Positions 38,501-51,500 of a DNA stretch of 64,000 nucleotides are shown here, in pieces. Position 1 is the stretch's first letter, and each line of letters starts with the position of its first letter. Below the pieces are notes generated by a model. It made no database searches. It saw only the letters and a program-made list of their open reading frames with translations, and had not been told where the DNA came from. The position numbers and the translations under genes were made by a program. The stretch comes from Arenicola marina (lineage: Eukaryota > Annelida > Polychaeta > Arenicolidae): positions 19,400,254-19,464,253 of the forward strand of contig OZ025260.1 in NCBI GenBank assembly GCA_964019135.1, given 5' to 3'.

Positions 38501-39538
38501 CTGTCCGTTATTTCTAAATAGCCAGAAGACTTGGCAAGCGTCGGCAACGTCACGTGCATGTAGATCGCTCCCCCATTGCTGCGCATGCGCATGGGTTCCA
38601 TCCGCACGGCATCATCTACGGGGTGTGGCCTAGCGGCATTGGAGAGAAAGGTACAACTGCGGATTCGAACCCTGGCCGCCTCCACATCGCTGTGCTGGCC
38701 GACAGGTCCATCCTCTGATGACGTCACGCGGATGGCTCCCCCGGCTCCGATAGCTTCATTTCCGGCGAAGCGGCACCGCGAGATGTCCAGCTCGAGGCGC
38801 CCTCCAGCGGCCACATCCAGCGCCCGGCTGTTGCCGACAAACTGCGAGTCCCTCACGGACACCGTGACGTGCGAGTCCCGGCCAGGCGCCCACAGCGTCA
38901 TGGCGCCCGTGACCTTGCCATGGGCGGCGATGACCTTGACGCGTTCTGCCGGCCCGCCGTGCCCAGCGCCCTCTATGATCGAGTTGGTGACCCGGATGAC
39001 GTGGCGACCGTCACGACGACCGGCGGCGGGAAAGAGGAACTGCAGCCCGCCGTCACGGCCTGTCACGCTACGACGGCCCCTCGGGCTCCGGTCGGCAAAC
39101 TGAAACCGACTGTCCTTGATGAGCACTTCCGTCTTGCGGAGAGATTCGATGGCGAGCCCCCTAGCGGTGAAATTACTCCCCGAGACCGTGACTCTGGTGT
39201 CATCACATCTACTGATGGCCAGCCCGCCGGAAGTCCAGCTGACGTCGGACAGAGACAGCTCCAGGGCGGAAGACTCAGGGCACAGGATGTCGAGACTGCC
39301 CTCTATGGTGAGATCCGCCAGTGACAGGCGGCGGAGGGAGCCCCGGGGTGACGCAGTGAGCGGGAGGGTGTCAGTCAGTCGTATCCCCGGGGGACGGGCG
39401 CCGGGACCCTTACCGCGCACCGTTACGTCACGAAGGTCAAGGTCACTGGCGCTGAGGTTGTACAACTCGTTATCGTAAGCTGCTGCACTGATCAGTGTTA
39501 TTTCTACTTTCAAGAAGTTTGTATTGGTCAGCGCGGCT
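35497..39538 (-). CDS. Gene B exon 26: beta-helix, Cys-rich stalk, multi-pass membrane region and tail
   Basis: A single 4042-bp exon; acceptor CATTTCAG|AGCC, phase 2; stop TGA. Counted from the exon start, residues 1-430 show short beta-strand repeats with asparagine turns and GGAI or GSAL motifs ([16 protein letters not shown]), typical of right-handed parallel beta-helices. Residues 435-590 form a Cys-rich stalk ([43 protein letters not shown]). Hydrophobic segments lie near 597-618, 652-672, 727-752, 767-790, 816-840, 846-872, 1002-1018, 1021-1038, 1046-1068 and 1090-1112. The long loop at 873-1000 has a GGGGGG run. The 235-residue tail is Ser/Pro/Arg-rich. This layout resembles an unnamed family of beta-helix multi-pass proteins of animals and protists. 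Function is unknown. Confidence 0.9.
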
Positions 39539-42500
39539 CTGAAATGGCAAGAAAAACAACAGTACAGCAACACTCCCATGTATGGTTATAATATTGGAAT
39601 GAGCTTAAGACTGTGGGAGATGCCGTTAAGATTACGGTAACCAATACATATTATGTACTTATGATCTTCATGACTTTAGTATCAGCTTTATGACACTGAC
39701 TTGGTATGTTATACCCATGCTATTTGTGATATCATGTACCATGACCAGTATCATGAGTGAGGTTCTCCCATGACGTAACATGGTGGGGCGTTCTCTGATA
39801 GAATCGTCTCTATTACAAACTGAGTGTCACATATTGTGAGCAGGGTGTGTTACAGTGTGACGCCCACTGTCACGCGACACTCCTATACATGTGAACGCCA
39901 GTGTTGTGCCTGTGTGTTACAGTGTGACGCCCAGTGTCACGCGACACTCCTATACATGTGAACGCCAGTGTTGTGACAGTGTGTTACAGTGTGACGCCCA
40001 TTGTCACGCGACACTCCTATACATGTGAACGCCAGTGTTGTGACAGTGTGTTACAGTGTGACGCCCACTGTCACGCGACACTCCTATACATGTGAACGCC
40101 AGTGTTGTGACAGTGTGTTACAGTGTGACGCCCACTGTCACGCCACACTCCTATACATGTGAACGCCAGTGTCGTGTCTGTGTGTTACAGTGTGACGCCC
40201 ACTGTCACGCGACACTCCTATACATGTGAACGCCAGTGTTGTGACAGTGTGTTACAGTGTGACGCCCACTGTCACGCGACACTCCTATACATGTGAACGC
40301 CCGTGTCGTGTCTGTGTGTTACAGTGTGACGCCCATTGTCACGCGACACTCCTATACATGTGAACGCCCGTGTCGTGTCTGTGTGTTACAGTGTGACGCC
40401 CATTGTCACGCGACACTCCTATACATGTGAACGCCAGTGTTGTGTCTGTGTGTTACAGTGTGACGCCCACTGTCACGCGACACTCCTATACATGTGAACG
40501 CCCGTGTCGTGTCTGTGTGTTACAGTGTGACGCCCACTGTTACGCGACACTCCTATACATGTGAACGCCCGTGTCGTGCCTGTGTGTTACAGTGTGACGC
40601 CCACTGTCACGCAACACTCCTATACATGTGAACGCCCGTGTCGTGTCTGTGTGTTACAGTGTGACGCCCACTGTCACGCGACACTCCTATACATGTGAAC
40701 GCCAGTGTTGTGTCTGTGTGTTACAGTGTGACGCCCACTGTTACGCGACACTCCTATACATGTGAACGCCAGTGTTGTGTCTGTGTGTTACAGTGTGACG
40801 CCCACTGTCACGCGACACTCCTATACATGTGAACGCCCGTGTTGTGTCTGTGTGTTACAGTGTGACGCCCACTGTCACGCGACACTCCTATACATGTGAA
40901 CGCCAGTGTTGTGTCTGTGTGTTACAGTGTGACGCCCACTGTTACGCGACACTCCTATACATGTGAACGCCAGTGTTGTGTCTGTGTGTTACAGTGTGAC
41001 GCCCACTGTCACGCGACACTCCTATTAATGTGAGCGCCAGTGTTGCGTCTGTGTGTTACAGTGTGACGCCCACTGTCACGCGACACTCCTATACATGTGA
41101 ACGCCCGTGTTGTGTCGGTGTGTTACAGTGTGACGCCCACTGTCACGCGACACTCCTATACATGTGAGCGCCAGTGTTGTGTCTGTGTGTTACAGTGTGA
41201 CGCCCACTGTCACGCGACACTCCTATACATGTGAACGCCAGTGTTGTGTCTGTGTGTTGCAGTGTGACGCCCACTGTCACGCGACACTCCTATACATGTG
41301 AACGCCCGTGTCGTGTCGTGTGTTACAGTGTGACGCCCACTGTCACGCGTCACTCCTATACATGTGAGCGCCAGTGTTGCGTCTGTGTGTTACAGTGTGA
41401 CGCCCACTGTCACGCGACACTCCTATACATGTGAACGCCCGTGTTGTGTCGGTGTGTTACAGTGTGACGCCCACTGTCACGCGACACTCCTATACATGTG
41501 AGCGCCAGTGTTGCGTCTGTGTGTTACAGTGTGACGCCCACTGTCACGCGACACTCCTATACATGTGAACGCCCGTGTTGTGTCTGTGTGTTACAGTGTG
41601 ACGCCCATTGTCACGCGACACTCCTATACATGTGAACGCCCGTGTTGTGTCGGTGTGTTACAGTGTGACGCCCACTGTCACGCGACACTCCTATACATGT
41701 GAGCGCCAGTGTTGCGTCTGTGTGTTACAGTGTGACGCCCACTGTCACGCGACACTCCTATACATGTGAACGCCCGTGTTGTGTCTGTGTGTTACAGTGT
41801 GACGCCCACTGTCACGCGACACTCCTATACATGTGAACGCCCGTGTTGTGTCAGTGTGTTACAGTGTGACGCCCACTGTCACGCGACACTCCTATACATG
41901 TGAACGCCAGTGTTGTGCCTGTGTGTTACAGTGTGACGCCCACTGTCACGCGACACTCCTATACATGTGAGCGCCAGTGTTGCGTCTGTGTGTTACAGTG
42001 TGACGCCCACTGTCACGCGACACTCCTATACATGTGAACGCCCGTGTTGTGTCAGTGTGTTACAGTGTGACGCCCACTGTCACGCGACACTCCTATACAT
42101 GTGAACGCCAGTGTTGTGCCTGTGTGTTACAGTGTGACGCCCACTGTTACGCGACACTCCTATACATGTGAACGCCAGTGTTGTGCCTGTGTGTTACAGT
42201 GTGACGCCCATTGTCACGCGACACTCCTATACATGTGAACGCCAGTGTTGTGTCTGTGTGTTACAGTGTGACGCCCATTGTCACGCGACACTCCTATACA
42301 TGTGAACGCCCGTGTCGTGTCTGTGTGTTACAGTGTGACGCCCACTGTCACGCGACACTCCTATACATGTGAACGCCAGTGTTGTGTGTGTGTGTTACAG
42401 TGTGACGCCCACTGTCACGCGACACTCCTATACATGTGAGCGCCAGTGTCGTGTCTGTGTGTTACAGTGTGACGCCCACTGTCACGCGACACTCCTATAC

Positions 42501-45500
42501 ATGTGAACGCCCGTGTCGTGTCTGTGTGTTACAGTGTGGCGCCCACTGTTACGCGACACTCCTATACATGTGAACGCCCGTGTTGTGTCTGTGTGTTACA
42601 GTGTGACGCCCACTGTTACGCGACACTCCTATACATGTGAACGCCCGTGTTGTGTCAGTGTGTTACAGTGTGACGCCCACTGTTACGCGACACTCCTATA
42701 CATGTGAACGCCCGTGTTGTGTCAGTGTGTTACAGTGTGACGCCCACTGTCACGCGACACTCCTATACATGTGAACGCCCGTGTCGTGTCTGTGTGTTAC
42801 AGTGTGACGCCCACTGTCACGCGACACTCCTATACATGTGAACGCCCGTGTTGTGTCTGTGTGTTACAGTGTGACGCCCACTGTCACGCGACACTCCTAT
42901 ACATGTGAACGCCCGTGTCGTGTCTGTGTGTTACAGTGTGACGCCCACTGTCACGCGACACTCCTATACATGTAAGCGCCAGTGTTGTGTGTGTGTGTTA
43001 CAGTGTGACGCCCACTGTCACGCGACACTCCTATACATGTGAACGCCCGTGTTGTGTCTGTGTGTTACAGTGTGACGCCCACTGTCACGCGACACTCCTA
43101 TACATGTGAACGCCCGTGTCGTGTCTGTGTGTTACAGTGTGACGCCCACTGTCACGCGACACTCCTATACATGTGAGCGCCAGTGTTGTGTCTGTGTGTT
43201 ACAGTGTGACGCCCACTGTCACGCGACACTCCTATACATGTGAACGCCCGTGTTGTGTCTGTGTGTTACAGTGTGACGCCCACTGTCACGCGACACTCCT
43301 ATACATGTGAACGCCCGTGTCGTGTCTGTGTGTTACAGTGTGACGCCCACTGTCACGCGACACTCCTATACATGTGAACGCCAGTGTTGTGTGTGTGTGT
43401 TACAGTGTGACGCCCACTGTCACGCGACACTCCTATACATGTGAACGCCCGTGTCGTGTCTGTGTGTTACAGTGTGACGCCCACTGTCACGCGACACTCC
43501 TATACATGTGAACGCCAGTGTTGTGTCTGTGTGTTACAGTGTGACGCCCACTGTCACGCGACACTCCTATACATGTGAACGCCAGTGTCGTGTCTGTGTG
43601 TTACAGTGTGACGCCCACTGTCACGCGACACTCCTATACATGTGAACGCCAGTGTCGTGTCTGTGTGTTACAGTGTGACGCCCACTGTCACGCGACACTC
43701 CTATACATGTGAACGCCAGTGTTGTGTCTGTGTGTTACAGTGTGACGCCCACTGTCACGCGACACTCCTATACATGTGAACGCCAGTGTTGTGTCTGTGT
43801 GTTACAGTGTGACGCCCACTGTCACGCGACACTCCTATACATGTGAACGCCCGTGTCGTATCTGTGTGTTACTGTGTGACGCCCACTGTCACGCGACACT
43901 CCTATACATGTGAACGCCCGTGTCGTGTCTGTGTGTTACAGTGTGACGCCCATTGTCACGCGACACTCCTATACATGTGAACGCCCGTGTCGTGTCTGTG
44001 TGTTACAGTGTGACGCCCACTGTCACGCGACACTCCTATACATGTGAACGCCCGTGTCGTGTCTGTGTGTTACAGTGTGACGCCCACTGTCACGCGACAC
44101 TCCTATACATGTGAACGCCAGTGTTGTGTCTGTGTGTTACAGTGTGACGCCCACTGTCACGCGACACTCCTATACATGTGAACGCCCGTGTCGTGTCTGT
44201 GTGTTACAGTGTGACGCCCACTGTCACGCGACACTCCTATACATGTGAACGCCAGTGTTGTGTCAGTGTGTTACAGTGTGACGCCCATTGTCACGCGACA
44301 CTCCTATACATGTGAACGCCCGTGTCGTGTCTGTGTGTTACAGTGTGACGCCCACTGTCACGCGACACTCCTATACATGTGAGCGCCAGTGTTGTGTCTG
44401 TGTGTTACAGTGTGACGCCCACTGTTACGCGACACTCCTATACATGTGAGCGCCAGTGTTGTGTCAGTGTGTTACAGTGTGACGCCCACTGTTACGCGAC
44501 ACTCCTATACATGTGAGCGCCAGTGTTGTGTCTGTGTGTTACAGTGTGACGCCCACTGTCACGCGACACTCCTATACATGTGAACGCCCGTGTCGTGTCT
44601 GTGTGTTACAGTGTGACGCCCACTGTCACGCGACACTCCTATACATGTGAACGCCAGAGCTATGTCAGTGTGTTACAGTGGTATGTCAGTGTGTTACAGT
44701 GTTATGTCAGTGTGTTACAGTGTTATGTCAGTGTGTTACAGTGTTATGTCAGTGTGTTACAGTGTTATGTCAGTGTGTTACAGTCTTATGTCAGTGTGTT
44801 ACAGTGTTATGTCACTGTGTTACAGTGTTATGTCAGTGTGTTACAGTGTTATGTCACTGTCTACCTTAGCGTGGAGCAGGGAGACCCCGCCGTGCCACAT
44901 CCCGCCACGTCTGCACCGGACTCCCGCGAGACATAACACTCGTGTCGATCTACAAACACACACCAGTAAGACATCTAATGACATTCATACAGCATCAGGG
45001 CATCTCAGATAGGTCTTCAATCTTCCACTTGGGAAGGGTAAACGGATCTCATGGCGCAAGTAAAGCCCTATTATAAGGTTCATGGTTATAAGGCATGGTG
45101 CTGCGCGTTGCAAGATTGGCACGGTGGAAAATTGTTGCTTTTTATACATACTTTGTCATCAAAAGATGGACATTGCTACTAATCCCCCAAACCATCATAC
45201 AGTATCTCCAAAAAAGTGTTGAAACATTAGCTCGACAGCAGATTCCATAGACGAAATTAGAGGGCATCCGAGAATTATCTTTTAGACTATTAAAAGAAAG
45301 AACGGTGTCTATTTGCGTCGACTCGCTCTTTTGTTGCACCATTGGGAGGGGGAGGGGGGTGAAGTACATATCATTAATGTATCCAGAGATAAAGGCTTCA
45401 GTCTTAGCGTCCCCATTACATTCCACTGTACCTTGGGCAGGTTCCACCTGGGCGTCGCTCTCCGTGTCGCCATCTGGTGGACGTTCTGCGAAGCAGCAGA

Positions 45501-48500
45501 CGTGATTTAGCGCAAGACAGATTTATTATGTATAAGGTAAGTGACTATTTATAACTTACACTTGTTGCAATTTAAAAAGGAGAAAATAGGAGTGAAACTG
45601 CCCCTTTCCTGAGAAAACCTGCGCTATCGATTATTAATACATATATAGCATCAATATAATATATATGTCAAATAAAACCACATTTAGGGACCAACACATT
45701 TTCATTCTACAGACGAAATATATAGATATGTTTGGACACTACATATAGGAGGTTCTGTTTTTCATAATGCATACAGGTGCAATGAATCTATATTTTGGTT
45801 ACCATTGTATAATTTATGTCTAGCCTTTTATAAGTTAGTGTTGCCTTCTTGTTTTCACTGTTTGTGTTATATTAATCACGAATACAAGCAAAACATCACC
45901 TAATTTCTTAGTTTTGGGGCTAGGAACACGTATGGTTCAATAGGACAGCGTCTCAATCTCCACCCACCTGGTTCACACGAGGTGGCGCTGACTGCTATGT
46001 CGTCCAGCGCGATGTCCCCGCGGGCGTCCAAGCCGCGAGTCGCTCGCCAGAGAACCTGAAGTGGAGGTCAGGAACTGGTTTTATATTAGGCCATGTATGG
46101 CCACATGCAGTCTTAGAAACGGAATAAGAATTAATTTTACCTTGTCGGGATCATACTATGGATCAAACATAGACGTGTAGGAAGGGTCGAAAGTGAGGGA
46201 GGGCGGGGCGGGGGGGGGGGGCTCCAACAACTGATGCCCCACCGATGTAGGGGCCAGGTGGCGCCACCGATGTAAGGGCCTGTGGCGCCTGAACGTCCAA
46301 AAATTACTTTAATTTGGGTCCCTCCCCCCCCCCCCCCCCCGCTGGCACTGTTAATGTTGTGACTGTTACCTGTATGGGTCCCTCCAGCGTCCCGTTGATC
46401 CGTGCCAGCCTCCAGGCCTCCGTCCCCGGTCCACTCTCCTCAAACACCAGCCGCCACACGTTGTCACCAACTACCCGGATGTACGCCGACAGACTTCCGG
46501 TCGTGGCCCCGTGCAGGTTGTACCGGAAGCTCAGGCAGAATGACTGGTTCCGGGTGTCGATCGGTGGTGACGTCATACTGTGGGCATGTTATGCGCCGTG
46601 TCACTGTCAGCGCAGTCTTACATATCATCTCAAAGGGTCATTATCATTACAGGATTAATTACGGGTCAATATCATTACAGGACTAATTACATGTCATTAT
46701 CATTATAGGATTAATTACTGTTGTCAAGCTGACAGCCGAAATAAATAATTAATGATAATGAGAATAGCGTTCGCACACAGCTTCAAATAGTTCAACCCGA
46801 AAATGTATATATATTTAAGTCGAAATGCATTATTTCGACAATTTTGCAGCAGCACAATTTCGAGAACAAATATTTTAGCGGCACTAATTAAAGTAATCGT
46901 TTTTACGTGCCTTATTCGATTAATTATTTATCGTCACTGTGTGGATGAATCGGTTCCTTGGCTCAGCTTAATAACCTTTGTGTGCACAGAAGCGGCCTGA
47001 GACAGCAATGTATTGCGAACAATGGCGACATGCATGCCCTGTTGGTCTGTGGGTGACTCACATGGCAGTGCGGCCTGGCGCGGTGCCCGAGGCCTCAGCG
47101 TACACATAGTGTCCGCCCCTGGCTGCCCCGGGGGGCCCTGTCCCACTGGTCGGGGTGGGTCCGCTCCGGATGGCCCACGTGTAGGGGGCTACCTCCCCAC
47201 CAGCCCCGGGAACTACAGGGTGGAGCCCACACCGGTCACCATGCTCAAAGTCACAGGCAAACAGGTCATCTGAAAGCAAGATGTTTTGCATTAATTTAGT
47301 AATCTGTCGGTTAATAGAAAGAATCAACTATTGTAGCGCAACGATTGGGCCAAATCGATATAATATCTTGATTGTCGTATTACTGTTCCTGTGTCTATTT
47401 GTCCTGTGTGTTTTTTGGGGTTTTTTTTAGCAAATATGCCACAGCTTCTGCTCCTAACCAACCAGTTCTGTACTATTTTGCTTTGTGTAGTCTTCATAAA
47501 AATAACGATTATTATTATTATTACTATTGTTATTATTGTCCTGTATCGTTTCATGTTAAAAGATATGCCATTTATTTTTGAAACATAGGCGGCTTATGAA
47601 GCGTTATGCGTTCTTCTTATCTCACCTGCATGGCGATGATACCTTGATAATAATATCATAAGGACAAAGACGTCACTGCGGACGGGAATACTATCTGCTG
47701 GCTCTCACGTTTACTTAAAGGAAAAGAAACCACACAATGTTTACCTGAAGATTGTGATCTTGGCTGAGCAATGGTCGTCTCGTTGCTCTCATCGACCCCA
47801 GTGCTATCATCGTCCAGAGCTGAAACGTCACGACCCGTCATTAAAGCAATATACTTACATACGCCAGCTTAGATTTTTTACATTTTAGAATCAAGACTAA
47901 AAGTATCTAAAAATTAATGATGCATATGTTTTATATCTCTTTGAGTCTGTAAAACAAACATTTCAACATAAAACTGCGCGGTTTATTTATATCGCGCGCG
48001 GACGTGATAGCGAGCCGCGGTCGACATCACACACAAAATAGCGAACTGCGAACAGGCGCGCAGGGATATAAAGCCGGCCACCAACTTCTGATCCGCTGAC
48101 CAAAATGCTTCTCTCCGGATGACCCGCAAGCTTTCAGGATTTAAATTTACGACAAAATGTACTTATTTGACATGGAGAAGAGGTTGGTAATACAAAAAAT
48201 TACGGAATATATTGCTTTAACACATCTAGCAATAGACCGATCCACACTCCGACAGTAAGCCCCGCCCACGTATATTTTCTATAGTCTTGAGTATGAAATT
48301 GACAATCATAGCTGATGGTAGATACAAATGAAAAATACTCATCTCTGAAGCAACAGTGATCGGTCTATTAAGACAGCCCATTGACTGAAACGATTCTCTT
48401 GTGAAGACCACTCAGTGCCGATCCACGTGCCGTTAGGCTCTCAGGTGGCAGAGCATTCAAGGCGAGCGCTCGATCGCGCTACGCCCTGTAGACTGGAGGC

Positions 48501-51500
48501 GGGGCCTGGTACTAACCTATGGTGGCCTGCAGGGAGTACTCTCTACAGGGACCGCTGAGGTTGGGGACGGTGGCGAAGGGCAGCTCGTCTCCCACGCCGA
48601 GCGTCCGGGTCCCGGGCGAGGCGTACTGCGTCCGGTCCCCGGGATCCTCACACTCCGTCAGCGTGTAGCCAATGGGACTCGTCGCCTCTCCGGAATAAAA
48701 CCCTATGACGTCACCGGCGAATACTTCCGGTTGGGGATCGGGTCGGAGCGTCACGTTCGTTGCCTGGATACCTTCCGTCGTCGTGACGTGGGTGGTGGAC
48801 ACCAGACGAAAGCGCTGATTGGTCGAGGCGGAGGCGCCGGCGACACGCCTCCACACCTGCAGGTCAAGGTCACCGCCACCGACGAGGCTGTAGAACTGCC
48901 AGGAAAGGAGACGACCCGGTGACGTCACTGACTGGCGGGTGCCGGGGATGACGGCGGATTGTCTGTAGTGAGCGTTATCACGTCTGTCCGCTAGGGGGCC
49001 TCCCAGCACCTGGACACCAGGCGTCGCTAGTAAAACAGACAGTCGAGATGTGGAATACATTCAGACACATTGATGTGTAATGATAACAATGAAATTATAA
49101 TAACGTAAATACGCTTACATTTACGAATGGTATAAGCAATACTATGAGAGGCGGCGCTAGATTCTTACGAGTATATTTTGGCACATAAGGTAAAAACAAC
49201 TGCCATAAATCCGTAATTGTTCATAATTTAAACCTATATATATATATATAAGCTTACTGCACGAATATCCAGTGCTTAGTTTAGTTTTTACAACATTTAA
49301 ATACAGTAATGATTATCCCCCCCAGGGGGCGCTCACCAAGCTCGCAGATCACGCCTACGTAGTCTCGGTGGTCACATGACACGTCCCCAGCCTCGTAGTC
49401 ACACTCAAACAGACTCCGCTCATGGCCGGCACAGCGGAGCCACGTGAGGAGGACGCCTCCTCGCCCGGGGCCGAAGGCAGCCCCAGGGCGGGCATACCCC
49501 CTCGGGGCGTGCCCCAGCGCCCGGCACACCACGGAGGCCACCCCCGGGCCTAACCCCTCCCCGCAGACTGAGCCCCAGTGACCGTCGTGGAAGACCTCCA
49601 GACGCCCGGCCCCGCTGTGGGAGTGCGTGTCCCCGGTCATTAAGCGGACGTCTGTGGGGTGAAGTGGGGGGGGGGCAGTATACAAATCAAAGACTAAAGT
49701 ATAGGCCATATATATATATATATATATATAGCTAAGGAGTCGTATCCGTGCTACAATACCGGCTACGCACTTCAGGGGAACGCGATCGGATTTTCATACT
49801 AAATGTCGGAATTGTGTCTTCCTGTTAAAAGCCTTGGTCGTTAAAATCAATTGATGACATCCATTTCAATCTGCTTTGGCATTTAAATTTAATGAATATT
49901 AATATCAAGACCGAACGAAATCACGGATCATCCACCAGGTCTTTATAGTTTATCCGAAACCTTTAATTGTAGTCGATGTTATATTATCCGAAACCTTTAA
50001 TTGTAGTCGATGTTATATTATCCGAAACCTTTAATTGTAGTCGATGTTATATTAAGCCTCATTGTAAATAATCGGTACACCAACAGCGACTCTCGCCACA
50101 GCACGCCCAGACAACCCTTACGGTGAGTGATGTCGCCATAGCAATCCCAGGATGCACTGCGGGATGCAGCCCTGGCCATGGCTCCTATCTGCTGACCCAC
50201 GGCGTGCAGGGTGTAGAGGTCAAACCGCTCTCGCGCGTCCGGGTTGTCACGTGGGTCCCCCGGGGCTCCCGGCATGCAATGCGTCCCCCAGAGCAGGTCC
50301 AGACAGGATGTGTCGTGGGGTGTCATGGCGTGTAGAGGGCAGTCAGTATTGTCGGCTAAGTATGACACTGAAATATAGCGCGGCTTGGTGAGATATCAGG
50401 CCGGGAAAGGGTACAACATGACACCACATAAACGGGGATTTTAATGGCAGAACCTCGGGAAACTATTTGGAAAGTCATTGAATGTGTCAAGACGGAATAA
50501 TACCTGGTAAATTGTTGAACTGCATTGTTGAATAACACAGCAATATGACCTCCATATTCTACAGGATTATCACATAAAGCATATGGCAATTACATACAGA
50601 GAATGAGGCATTTCACAAGGCACGTGGCTTAGCTTTTGTGAGATGTGCTGATCTGAGATGTGTCATCCCACTCACCTTCACATTGACCGGCTGTCAAGGT
50701 TATATTGTCAATAGCGATGACGTCACTGACACCGCTGATTAGGCCTTCAAAGGCAAACTGAAAGAGTGCAAGTACAAGATTAATATGAGATCCTATGATA
50801 GGACATGGCGCATTCGTTGGTGATGATATCATGATCATCGACACATTAAGATCGACATCGTGTCACTTTGATGACATCATGATCCAAGTCATATCAATAG
50901 GAGGACGCCATGTCGACGCCATAATGACGCCATGATGACGCCATGATGACGCTATGATCGACGTCATACTAAGGTTTCAGGCTAAAGTTGTGCACATACA
51001 CGGCGTATACACCCCATGATGTGACGTCACTCGCCCCCAACACGGTGTATATACCCCATGATGTGACGTCTCTCGCCCCCAACACGGTGTATATACCCCA
51101 TGATGTGACGTCACTCACCCCCAACACGGTGTATATACCCCATGATGTGACGTCTCTCGCCCCCAACACGGTGTATATACCCCATGATGTGACGTCACTC
51201 GCCCCCAACACGGTGTATTTACCCCATTATGTGATGTCACACGCCCCCAACACGGCGTATATACCCCATGATGTGACGTCACTTACCCCCAACACGGTGT
51301 ATATACCCCATGATGTGACGTCTCTCGCCCCCAACACGGTGTATATACCCCATGATGTGACGTCACTCACCCCCAACACGGTGTATATACCCCATGATGT
51401 GACGTCTCTCGCCCCCAACACGGTTTATTTACCCCATTATGTGATGTCACACGCCCCCAAAACGGTGTATATACCCCATGATGTGACGTCACTCGCCCCC

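Noticed and set aside
44580-45012. Frames rich in VSVLQCY or MSVCYSV
   Set aside because: They are the 21-bp array in different frames.
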